Below, piece by piece: positions 9,956 to 17,901 of a stretch of 64,000 nucleotides of DNA. The position numbers were made by a program, and so were the translations under genes. The stretch's first letter is position 1, and the number at the start of each line of letters is the position of its first letter. This DNA is from Chloracidobacterium sp. (GTDB taxonomy: Bacteria; Acidobacteriota; Blastocatellia; Pyrinomonadales; Pyrinomonadaceae): assembly GCA_016720705.1 (NCBI GenBank), contig JADKKB010000005.1:310001-374000 (forward strand), read 5' to 3'. The notes under the pieces were generated by a model, which was not told the DNA's origin, searched no databases, and worked only from the letters and a program-made list of their open reading frames with translations.

Positions 9956-11227
9956 ATGAAAAAAATTATTTCGACGATCCTCTTTTTCACATTTACGGCC
10001 GTAACGCTGGCACAGACAATGCCCAAGGATGCTGACCCCAAACTATGGGCACGGGCTGTAAAACTGCATAAGAGCTCGATCGTAATCGATGGCCACAACG
10101 ATATCACCTCGCCAATGGTGGACGAAGATTTTGATCTAGCTATGAGTTCGACCGGTAAGTATCATTTGGACGGCGACCCGTTTCACACCGATCTTTCACG
10201 ATTCAAGGCGGGCGGAATGACCGGGGAATTCTTTTCAATATACGTTTCCGGTTCGACCTTGAAATCGGGTGGAGCTATGAGAAGGGCGATGGATCTGATA
10301 GACGCGACCTACCGGGAAGTCGAACGCCACCCTGCCCAACTGAAAAGTTGTACCACCGCCGCAGAGATCCGTCTTGCCAAAAAGCAAGGCAAGATATGTG
10401 CACTGATGGGCATCGAAGGTGGCTATGCGATCGAAAATTCACTCTACGCGCTACGCGACTTTTACCGCCTCGGGATCCGCTATATGACGTTGACTCACAA
10501 CGTCTCACACGACTGGGCGGACGCTCACAACGACACCCCGAAAAACAATGGATTGTCTGATTTTGGTAAGGACGTCGTTCGGGAAATGAATCGGCTAGGG
10601 ATATTTGTTGATATTTCGCACGTCTCGGAAAAGGTTATGAACGACGTGCTCGATATCACAACTGCTCCGGTGATCGCATCTCACTCAAACGCCCGGGCCT
10701 TAGATGACCACACCCGAAACGTTTCGGATGCCGTACTAAAGCGCGTGGCAAAGAACGGCGGTGTGATAATGATCAACTTTTATCCGTCATTTCTCGACGC
10801 CCGCACGAATAAGGAAGAAAATGACCGAACTGCACGACTCAAACCGCAGATCAACGCCCTCCGCGAAAAGTACAAAAATGATCGTGTCGCTTATAACGAG
10901 GCCGAACGTAAATTATTTGCCGACAACCCGATCTACGTAACTCCATATACGCGTATCGTTGACCACATCGACCATATTAAACAGGTTGCCGGAATCGACA
11001 ATATCGGCATCGGTTCGGACTTCGACGGCGTACCGTTCTTGCCCGCAGGTATGAATGGCGTCGAGGACCTTGTCCTTGTCACCTACGAGATGCTCAGGCG
11101 TGGTTATTCGGACGTTGATGTCCGGAAAGTACTTGGCGAAAATATGCTCCGGGCGATGACTCAGATGGAGAAAGTGGCCGGAAACCGGCAGATCAGCGGA
11201 CAGGGAAGTTTGAAAAAGATCAAATAG
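9956..11227 (+). CDS. Exported membrane dipeptidase (peptidase family M19)
   Basis: This zinc dipeptidase hydrolyses dipeptides, often with a D- or dehydro- C-terminal residue. A basic N-terminus and hydrophobic core ending in TLAQ form a signal peptide, so it acts outside the cytoplasm. Family features are visible in order: the zinc-binding DGHND, the bridging glutamate in MGIEGGYA, ISHVSEKV and SHSNARALDDHTRN with the metal histidines, and IGSDFDG near the C-terminus. Length (423 residues) is normal for the secreted bacterial branch. It stands alone, preceded by a long AT-rich region and followed by a convergent regulator gene. A role in peptide scavenging or cell-wall dipeptide recycling is an inference. 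Confidence 0.93.
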   Translation: MKKIISTILFFTFTAVTLAQTMPKDADPKLWARAVKLHKSSIVIDGHNDITSPMVDEDFDLAMSSTGKYHLDGDPFHTDLSRFKAGGMTGEFFSIYVSGSTLKSGGAMRRAMDLIDATYREVERHPAQLKSCTTAAEIRLAKKQGKICALMGIEGGYAIENSLYALRDFYRLGIRYMTLTHNVSHDWADAHNDTPKNNGLSDFGKDVVREMNRLGIFVDISHVSEKVMNDVLDITTAPVIASHSNARALDDHTRNVSDAVLKRVAKNGGVIMINFYPSFLDARTNKEENDRTARLKPQINALREKYKNDRVAYNEAERKLFADNPIYVTPYTRIVDHIDHIKQVAGIDNIGIGSDFDGVPFLPAGMNGVEDLVLVTYEMLRRGYSDVDVRKVLGENMLRAMTQMEKVAGNRQISGQGSLKKIK

Positions 11228-11260
11228 CGGATCACACAAGTTTGTTAACAAGGGTCGCCG

Positions 11261-11635
11261 TTATTTTCGGCTCTGGATAGAGACAGTTGTCGCCGGCGAA
11301 CAGCAACCGGCGGCTAATCTAGCTCGATCAAGTTTCATTGCCGGATCGTTTTCGAGCAACTTCATCGTCGCCGTAAGGACGTCCGCAGCGAATTTGTCGG
11401 ATGGTTCGTTTACTCGGTAGTGCGTCCATTTGCCCTCACGTCGTCCGGCAACTAAATTTGCACGCTTTAGATACGCCAGATGACGTGAGATCTTTGGGTT
11501 GTTAGTGTCGAGTGTCTCCGCAAAAAAACAGACACAGACCTCGCCGTCACGCATTAGATTGAGTAACCGCAGACGGGTCCGGTCAGCAAGGGCTGAGAAG
11601 AAAAGTGCTGCGTCAAAAGTGTTTGGACCAACCAT
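11261..11635 (-). CDS. arsR: ArsR/SmtB-family metalloid-responsive repressor
   Basis: This is a winged-helix repressor that releases DNA on binding arsenite or a similar metalloid. It is transcribed away from acr3-arsC and probably controls both directions. The recognition helix region (NNPKISRHLAYLKRANLV) and the CVC pair in GEVCVCFFAE (residues 34 and 36 from the chosen start) match the arsenite-sensing site of classical ArsR proteins. A further CC pair near the C-terminus could add a ligand. I place the start at 11635 because a TATAAT -10 element sits just upstream at 11645-11650; the longer start at 11659 would lie upstream of that element. The transcript would then have almost no leader. 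Confidence 0.9.
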   Translation of the reverse strand: MVGPNTFDAALFFSALADRTRLRLLNLMRDGEVCVCFFAETLDTNNPKISRHLAYLKRANLVAGRREGKWTHYRVNEPSDKFAADVLTATMKLLENDPAMKLDRARLAAGCCSPATTVSIQSRK

Positions 11636-11668
11636 ACAGATAGGATTATAACACGTCACAATTATGGC

Positions 11669-11697
11669 TTGACATAAATATATAGCGGGAGTACTCT
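11669..11697 (+). promoter_or_regulatory. Predicted sigma-70 promoter for acr3-arsC
   Basis: TTGACA at 11669-11674 is separated by 17 bp from TACTCT at 11692-11697. It reads toward acr3 and would give a leader of about 210 nt. It lies back to back with the arsR -10 element, so a single ArsR site could close both promoters. Confidence 0.5.
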
Positions 11698-11755
11698 GGC
11701 ATTACAATTATGGGTAAACATAAATGTTGGATTGAAATTTGGAGTTATATTAAGG

Positions 11756-11777
11756 TTTACGCCTAGTTTGGCGTAAA
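11756..11777. promoter_or_regulatory. Perfect inverted repeat in the acr3 leader
   Basis: TTTACGCC and GGCGTAAA are separated by six bases. This 8-bp-arm palindrome lies in the acr3 leader, 139 bp before the start codon. It could be an operator, possibly for ArsR, or an RNA hairpin. The remaining leader to 11916 shows nothing else I recognise. Confidence 0.45.
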
Positions 11778-11916
11778 TGGTTCGCCGCTCAAACTGGCGC
11801 TTAAGAATGTCCGTTTGCCGGCCGCAGAGCTCTTTTGCACCTAGTCATCCAGATCGCGTCAACCGCCTGTTGCTGAAAAGACTAAGTTTGGGACACGGCC
11901 CGATCTATATAAAAAT

Positions 11917-12981
11917 ATGTCTTCATCCGACAGTAACACGGTCCGGAGCCTTTCATTTCTGGATCGATTCCTGACCCTTTGGATATTTCTTGCGATGGCG
12001 GTCGGCGTCGCTATCGGATTCGTTTATCCGGCGGTCGATGGCGTACTCAATCGGTTTAATATCGGAACTACAAATATTCCGATCGCGGCGGGACTGATAT
12101 TGATGATGTATCCTCTGCTCGCGAAAGTGCGGTATGAGGACCTCGGCAAGGTCTTTCGAAATACGCGAATACTGGGTCTTTCGCTTGTTCAAAACTGGGT
12201 GATCGGCCCGGTCTTGATGTTTGGCCTCGCGATCATTTTTTTGCGCGATCAACCGGATTATATGGTCGGGTTGATAATGATCGGTCTGGCGCGGTGTATC
12301 GCGATGGTCATTGTTTGGAACGAACTCGCCGGCGGAGACACCGAATACGCGGCGGGCCTCGTCGCATTCAACAGCGTATTTCAGGTTCTGTTCTATAGCC
12401 TGTATGCGTGGATATTTTTAACGGTGCTCCCGCCATTGTTCGGCCTGACCGGCATTGCTGTGAACATCGGCATCGGTCAGATCGCTGAGAGTGTTTTCGT
12501 ATATCTAGGGATACCGTTCATTGCCGGGATCCTGACCCGTGTTGTGCTTGTCAATGCCAAGGGCAAAGAGTGGTATCACGACAAGTTTATTCCGCGAATC
12601 AGTCCGCTGACCTTGATAGCCTTGCTATTCACGATCGTTGTGATGTTTAGCCTAAAGGGAAATCTGATCGTCCAACTGCCCCTAGATGTTGTCAGGATCG
12701 CCGTTCCGCTGCTGATCTATTTTGTTCTGATGTTTTTGGTCAGCTTTTATATGGGGCGAAAGGTCGGAGCCGATTACGCTAAAACGGCGACGCTCTCGTT
12801 TACGGCGGCGAGCAACAATTTTGAGCTCGCCATCGCCGTCGCCGTTGCCGTTTTCGGGATCAATTCGGGGGCGGCATTTGCGGCCGTTATCGGCCCTCTG
12901 GTCGAGGTTCCGGCACTGATCGGACTGGTCAGTGTCGCACTGTTCTTTCAAAAGAGATATTTTGCGGCTGACGCAGCTTAA
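11917..12981 (+). CDS. acr3: Arsenite efflux permease, ACR3 family
   Basis: This inner-membrane carrier exports arsenite. At 354 residues with about ten hydrophobic segments it fits the bacterial ACR3 family rather than the longer ArsB family. The family signature is visible, with the functionally essential cysteine in GLARCIAMVIVWNELAGGD. The second conserved region, with FTAASNNFELAIAVAVA, lies near the C-terminus. It sits 2 bp upstream of arsC on the same strand and diverges from arsR, which gives a compact three-gene arsenic resistance locus in which ArsC makes arsenite and Acr3 expels it. Confidence 0.95.
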   Translation: MSSSDSNTVRSLSFLDRFLTLWIFLAMAVGVAIGFVYPAVDGVLNRFNIGTTNIPIAAGLILMMYPLLAKVRYEDLGKVFRNTRILGLSLVQNWVIGPVLMFGLAIIFLRDQPDYMVGLIMIGLARCIAMVIVWNELAGGDTEYAAGLVAFNSVFQVLFYSLYAWIFLTVLPPLFGLTGIAVNIGIGQIAESVFVYLGIPFIAGILTRVVLVNAKGKEWYHDKFIPRISPLTLIALLFTIVVMFSLKGNLIVQLPLDVVRIAVPLLIYFVLMFLVSFYMGRKVGADYAKTATLSFTAASNNFELAIAVAVAVFGINSGAAFAAVIGPLVEVPALIGLVSVALFFQKRYFAADAA

Positions 12982-12983
12982 AA

Positions 12984-13400
12984 ATGGACAAGGAAAAAGT
13001 ACTGATACTCTGTACCGGAAATTCAGCACGTAGCCAAATGGCCGAGGGGCTTTTGCGAGATATTGCGGGCGATCGGTTTGACGTCGTGAGTGCCGGAACA
13101 TTAGCGAGTTTTGTGCGTCCTCAGGCAATCGCCGTGATGGCCGAAATTGGGATCGACATCTCAGGACACCGTTCAAAATGCTTAGATGAGTTTTTCGGAC
13201 AGTCGTTCGACTACGTCATAACCGTTTGCGACAACGCCAACGAGACTTGTCCGATCTTTCCGGGGAGGGCGAAACGTATTCACTGGAGTTTTGACGATCC
13301 GGCTGAGGCCGTCGGTACTGTTGCTATACAACTCGCACTTTTCCGCCGCGTGCGCGACGAGATCAAGATTCGCTTGAGTGAGTTTCTGACCTCTCACTGA
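12984..13400 (+). CDS. arsC: Arsenate reductase, thioredoxin-coupled (LMW phosphatase fold)
   Basis: The enzyme reduces arsenate to arsenite for export by Acr3. The P-loop CTGNSARS (Cys10, Arg16) is that of the low-molecular-weight tyrosine-phosphatase fold. The two further redox cysteines fall at residues 82 and 89 (VCDNANETC), the same spacing as in the Gram-positive thioredoxin-linked ArsC enzymes, which pass a disulfide from Cys10 to Cys82 to Cys89. The GHRSK segment and the WSFDDPA loop are also typical. The 2-bp distance from acr3 implies translational coupling. The trxA gene at 23393 could supply reductant, though that is an inference. Confidence 0.95.
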   Translation: MDKEKVLILCTGNSARSQMAEGLLRDIAGDRFDVVSAGTLASFVRPQAIAVMAEIGIDISGHRSKCLDEFFGQSFDYVITVCDNANETCPIFPGRAKRIHWSFDDPAEAVGTVAIQLALFRRVRDEIKIRLSEFLTSH

Positions 13401-13549
13401 TGCATTAAAGGGGATGACACTTTAGAAGTTTGACGTCAAATACTGTATCTTTGTGTCTTTGCTGTGTGTTCGCTTCGACTGAGCGTTGGCGGACGCGGCT
13501 AATATGAACTAGATCGGCCGGGCTTCACGACGGCCAAAAAGTACAGCCC

Positions 13550-14632
13550 TTGCGCAAATACCTCAAATTTATAATTCTGCTGCTATTTACGATAGCCATC
13601 TTTTGGTTTTTTGGTAGAAATCTCGATTGGCAGGCAGTTAGTTCGAGCCTTAAAAAGGCGAACCTTTTCTATCTCGGTCTGGCGACTCTCGGGATATGTT
13701 TGGGCTACTTTTTGCGGGCTGTCCGATGGAAGGTATTGCTCGAACCGATCACCAAGTCGAGCCTCCGAGAGCTTTTCGCGACTACGACCGTCGGATTTAC
13801 AGCGATATTTCTGATCGGCAGAATGGGCGAGATCGTTCGCCCTATGTGGTTGCCAATGCGCGATCGCCGGGTACGGCCTTCCGCCGCACTTGTGACGCTT
13901 GGGCTCGAGCGCGTATTCGATCTGGCTGCTCTTGCGAGTTTCTTTGCGGTAAATCTGCTTTGGTTTACGCCGCAACCGGGCCGTGAGACAGAGTTTGAAT
14001 ATGTCGAGTGGGCGGGATGGCTGATGGTGGCCGGCGTGATCTTCGGCTTTATCGCTCTGATCGTATTTCAGCGGATCTCGGTTCGTGTGATCGACTGGAC
14101 TGAGAAGGCGATCGATCGAAGTTGGATCCCGGACCGTTTGCAGAAGATCATTCTCAGTGTCTTTAGACAACTCGCATCTGCGCTCGCGATCTTGCGGGAT
14201 TGGCGTGAGACCTTTTGGGTCTCATTTTGGACCGTGACCCTGTGGTTTACGATCTCGATCCCGACCTGGCTCGTTCTGCTTGCTTTCGGGCTTCCGCTGA
14301 CCTTCAGTGATTCGCTCTTTATAATGGGATTTGCGACGGTCAGTTCCGTTATTCCGACGCCGGGCGGTGCCGCCGGTGCATTTCATACCGCCACGGCGGC
14401 GAGCATCTTATTTCTAAAAAATGACATCAGCCGCGAGGATGCCGCCGCAGTGTCGATCGCGATGCATCTGGTTTATTTTGCCCCGGCAGTGTTTTTTGGC
14501 TTATATTATTTCTTCAAGGGTGATATAAGTATTGAGCGATTTCGTTCACTAATGTCTAGCGAAAACGCCGAGCGCGAGATCGAATCTGATTCGCCTGATT
14601 TTACCGACGAGCGTCTGGATGTCGGCCGTTAA
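13550..14632 (+). CDS. Flippase-like integral membrane protein (UPF0104 / LPG synthase TM domain family)
   Basis: This is a polytopic membrane protein of 360 residues with about eight hydrophobic segments and no soluble catalytic domain. It belongs to the family of the transmembrane (flippase) part of lysylphosphatidylglycerol synthase, also annotated as UPF0104. Family traits include the NWL/AVRWKVLLEP-type segment after TM2, VGFTAIFLIGRMGEIVRP and the PTPGGAAGAFH motif near the last third. A TTG codon is the only sensible start here; no ATG or GTG precedes the hydrophobic N-terminus in frame. The substrate, probably a lipid or lipid-linked sugar, is unknown. nrdR follows 11 bp later and may share the transcript. 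Confidence 0.85.
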   Translation: MRKYLKFIILLLFTIAIFWFFGRNLDWQAVSSSLKKANLFYLGLATLGICLGYFLRAVRWKVLLEPITKSSLRELFATTTVGFTAIFLIGRMGEIVRPMWLPMRDRRVRPSAALVTLGLERVFDLAALASFFAVNLLWFTPQPGRETEFEYVEWAGWLMVAGVIFGFIALIVFQRISVRVIDWTEKAIDRSWIPDRLQKIILSVFRQLASALAILRDWRETFWVSFWTVTLWFTISIPTWLVLLAFGLPLTFSDSLFIMGFATVSSVIPTPGGAAGAFHTATAASILFLKNDISREDAAAVSIAMHLVYFAPAVFFGLYYFFKGDISIERFRSLMSSENAEREIESDSPDFTDERLDVGR

Positions 14633-14643
14633 CACGAGTTATT

Positions 14644-15141
14644 ATGCGTTGTCCGTTTTGTGCACATATTGAGGATAAGGTGGTCGACTCCCGCGAATCC
14701 AAAGACGGTGATTCGATCCGACGCCGCAGGGAATGCCTGGGTTGCGGCCGACGATTTACCTCATATGAAAGGATCGACGAGATCCCGTATATGGTCGTCA
14801 AGAAGGACGGAAAGCGCGAGGGATTTGATCGAAACAAGGTGTTGTCCGGCCTTTTCCGCGCAAGTGAAAAGCGCCCGATCTCGACCACACAACTTGAGAC
14901 AATAGCCAACGAGGTCGAAAAGAATGTGCAGGATTCGCTTGATCGTGAACTTGCAACGACTGAGATCGGCAAAATAATTATGCGGCGTCTGAAGGCACTC
15001 GATAAGGTCGCGTATGTTCGATTTGCCTCAGTCTATCTGGAATTTGCCGACGTCTCAGAGTTTATGACCGAACTCAAGGTACTTGTCGGTTCGCAAAGTC
15101 GTCCCGCGACTGCCGCCGCTAAGAAGAAAAAGAAAAAATAG
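14644..15141 (+). CDS. nrdR: Transcriptional repressor NrdR
   Basis: NrdR senses ATP/dATP and represses ribonucleotide reductase genes. The N-terminal zinc ribbon is complete, with cysteines at residues 3, 6, 31 and 34 (MRCPFC and ECLGCGRRF). The following ATP-cone domain starts with MVVKKDGKREGFD and carries the usual R-T-x-Q-like segment. Length is 165 residues, the extra being a basic poly-Lys tail (seven of the last nine residues). Ribonucleotide reductase genes are not in the window. Regulatory sites for NrdR would have to be sought elsewhere. Confidence 0.97.
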   Translation: MRCPFCAHIEDKVVDSRESKDGDSIRRRRECLGCGRRFTSYERIDEIPYMVVKKDGKREGFDRNKVLSGLFRASEKRPISTTQLETIANEVEKNVQDSLDRELATTEIGKIIMRRLKALDKVAYVRFASVYLEFADVSEFMTELKVLVGSQSRPATAAAKKKKKK

Positions 15142-15232
15142 GCTGTCCCACACCTTTCTACACATTTTCTTGCCAAACTACGGTCAACCTCGGCTTTGCC
15201 CTTTGCAAGCGAAATCCTTAACATAGAAGTAT

Positions 15233-17662
15233 ATGGACGAAATCGAAGAATTTCCGGTCTCGTTGGGCGAGGGCGACATACTCGAACCGATGATGCAGAT
15301 CCCGCCGGAGTTACCTGTGTTGCCTTTGCGTGACATTGTCATCTATCCGTTTATGATCGTGCCGCTTTTCGTGTCGCGCGACCGTTCGGTAAAGGCGGTC
15401 GAAACTGCTCTAAGCGAAAATCGGATGATCCTTTTGGTTTCGCAAAAGGATCTCAACAAAGAAGAACCGGAACAAAATGACCTCTACACCGTCGGAACGG
15501 TGGCGATAATAATGAGAATGCTGAAGTTGCCCGATGGCCGCATACGCATTCTGATTCAAGGTCTCTCGCGTTGTCAGGTCGATTCGGTCGATGGCGGCGG
15601 CTCATACGTAAAAGCAAATGTTACGCCGATATCTGAGCCGCTGGCTCCCGAGAATTCACTTGAGGTCGAGGCCCTTGTGCGAAATGTACGCGGTTCAATG
15701 GAGCGTGCTGCCAGCCTCGGCAAGAATATTTCCCCTGAAGTTTTGGCTATCATCGCCAATCTTGACGATGCGGGCCGCTTGGCCGACCTTTCGGCCTCCA
15801 ATCTCGAGCTAAAGGTCGAAGACGCGCAAAGCGTTCTGGATATTCATAATCCGGTACCGCGGTTGCGGCGCGTCAACGATCTGCTTAGTAAAGAGATAGA
15901 TGTTCTGACTGTGCAGCAGGAGATCAATACTCAGGCACGCGCCGATATAGATCGATCGCAACGAGAATACTTTCTGCGGCAACAGCTCAAAGCGATCCAG
16001 ATGGAACTCGGTGAGGGCAACGAGCTTTACGAAGAGATCGAGCTGTATCGCGATAAAATTCTAAAAGCCAAAATGCCCGAAAATGCCGAGGAAGAAGCTC
16101 TTAGGCAACTCAAAAAACTCGAGCGGATGCATCCGGATACGGCCGAGACCGCGACACTTCGAAACTGGCTGGATATTATGACCGAGTTGCCGTGGTCAGT
16201 GGCATCGACGGACAATCTTAATCTGAAAAAGGCCGAGAAGATCCTTGACGAAGATCATTACGGTCTCGAAAGGGTAAAGGAACGCATTGTCGAGTCCTTG
16301 GCTGTCCGCAAACTGCTGGAAAAGCCAAAGGGCTCGATACTGTGCCTTGTCGGCCCTCCCGGAGTCGGAAAGACGTCGCTTGGTCGATCTGTAGCTCGGG
16401 CTCTTAACCGTAAATTTTCGCGCCTTAGCCTTGGCGGCCTCCACGACGAGGCGGAGATCCGTGGACATCGGCGCACCTATGTCGGAGCAATGCCGGGTCG
16501 CATCATTCAAGCGATCCAGCAGGTCGGCACTAATAATCCGTTGATAATGCTTGATGAGATCGACAAGGTCGGCTCGGATTTTCGCGGTGACCCGAGCTCA
16601 GCTCTGCTGGAAGTTCTCGATCCTGAACAGAACTCAACATTTCGTGATAACTATCTCGGCATCACATTCGACCTTTCCAACGTGATGTTTATGACGACCG
16701 CGAACGTGCTCGAGACCATTCAACCGGCGCTTCGAGATCGAATGGAGATAATCTCTCTCTCCGGTTACACCGAAGAAGAGAAGTATGAGATCGCAAAGCG
16801 GCATTTGATACCAAAACAGGTTGAAGAGAACGGACTCAAAAAGACCGATATCAAGTTTGATAAAAAGGCCGTCGTCCGGATAATCGGCGAATACACTCAG
16901 GAAGCGGGGCTTCGTCACCTCGAACGCGAGATCGGCAAGGTTTGCCGAAAGGTCGCACGGAAAAAGGCCGAACTCGAGAGCGAATACACACAGAGCCACA
17001 TTACTGCCGACAATCTTGCTGAGTATCTCAGAGCACCGCGTATCTTCAACGAAGGTGCACTCAAAAAGGACACGATAGGTACTGTCACCGGACTGGCGTG
17101 GACTGCGGTCGGCGGCGACATACTCTTTATCGAGGCTCTGATGACGAAGGGAAAGGGAAGGCTTCAACTAACCGGTCAACTCGGGGACGTGATGCAGGAG
17201 TCGGCACAGGCCGCATTCTCGTACGCCAAGGCCCGGGCCAAGGACCTCGGTATTTCCGCGGAAACGCTTGAGGGCTACGACATCCACATACACCTTCCCG
17301 AGGGAGCGATCCCGAAAGACGGTCCCTCTGCGGGCATTACGATGGCGACCGCGATGGTTTCGGTCCTCGCCCAACGTCCGGTGAGAAAGGAAGTAGCAAT
17401 GACCGGTGAAATCACATTGCGGGGCAACGTGCTGCCGATCGGCGGTGTCAAAGAAAAGCTCCTTGCGGCTCGGCGGGCTAAAATCAAAACCGTCATAATG
17501 CCGGCACCGAATAAACGTGACCTTGAGGATATGCCGCAGGAAATTCTTGATGATTTGACGTTTATATTTGTTGAAAACGTCTTAGAGGTGTTTGACGCGG
17601 CTCTTCGAAAATCGACTATCAAAGAGTCCGCTAATTCCGGCTCAAAGACGAAAGGCATATAA
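15233..17662 (+). CDS. lon: ATP-dependent Lon protease
   Basis: Lon degrades misfolded and regulatory proteins in the cytoplasm. Domains in order are the N-terminal substrate-binding domain (begins PVLPLRDIVIYPFMIVPLFV), the helical linker, the AAA+ module with Walker A GPPGVGKTS near residue 374 and Walker B IMLDEIDK, and the C-terminal peptidase with the Ser-Lys dyad (GPSAG near residue 699 and GGVKEK near residue 740). Length (809 residues) is typical for LonA. It follows nrdR by 91 bp and is probably expressed on its own. No HrcA/CIRCE heat-shock element was seen in front of it. Confidence 0.97.
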   Translation: MDEIEEFPVSLGEGDILEPMMQIPPELPVLPLRDIVIYPFMIVPLFVSRDRSVKAVETALSENRMILLVSQKDLNKEEPEQNDLYTVGTVAIIMRMLKLPDGRIRILIQGLSRCQVDSVDGGGSYVKANVTPISEPLAPENSLEVEALVRNVRGSMERAASLGKNISPEVLAIIANLDDAGRLADLSASNLELKVEDAQSVLDIHNPVPRLRRVNDLLSKEIDVLTVQQEINTQARADIDRSQREYFLRQQLKAIQMELGEGNELYEEIELYRDKILKAKMPENAEEEALRQLKKLERMHPDTAETATLRNWLDIMTELPWSVASTDNLNLKKAEKILDEDHYGLERVKERIVESLAVRKLLEKPKGSILCLVGPPGVGKTSLGRSVARALNRKFSRLSLGGLHDEAEIRGHRRTYVGAMPGRIIQAIQQVGTNNPLIMLDEIDKVGSDFRGDPSSALLEVLDPEQNSTFRDNYLGITFDLSNVMFMTTANVLETIQPALRDRMEIISLSGYTEEEKYEIAKRHLIPKQVEENGLKKTDIKFDKKAVVRIIGEYTQEAGLRHLEREIGKVCRKVARKKAELESEYTQSHITADNLAEYLRAPRIFNEGALKKDTIGTVTGLAWTAVGGDILFIEALMTKGKGRLQLTGQLGDVMQESAQAAFSYAKARAKDLGISAETLEGYDIHIHLPEGAIPKDGPSAGITMATAMVSVLAQRPVRKEVAMTGEITLRGNVLPIGGVKEKLLAARRAKIKTVIMPAPNKRDLEDMPQEILDDLTFIFVENVLEVFDAALRKSTIKESANSGSKTKGI

Positions 17663-17724
17663 AGCAAAGTTTATTCGCCCATTAGTGACCGGCGTCACTG
17701 AAGACTCGTGAAATAGGCGTAATT

Positions 17725-17753
17725 TTGACAGTATAAGGCGCAAACTGTTATCC
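17725..17753 (+). promoter_or_regulatory. Predicted promoter upstream of the transglycosylase gene
   Basis: TTGACA at 17725-17730 and TTATCC at 17748-17753 are 17 bp apart. The start codon lies about 150 bp downstream at 17902. The rest of this 236-bp gap shows no ORF. Confidence 0.45.
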
Positions 17754-17901
17754 TAACGAGGATAATATGTGGGTAGTGTGCTCGTGCCCGGATAATGAAA
17801 CTTTAGGCCGGCCGGAGCGTTACCATAATATAAATTTGTTTTAGGCCGTATTGTAATTCGCCCTAACCCCGAGGAAGTAAGTAGGAGTATAGACGAACTT
17901 G

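Noticed and set aside
11777..11974. Small ORF in the acr3 leader overlapping acr3
   Set aside because: No recognisable family, no good ribosome-binding site and overlaps the true acr3 start region.
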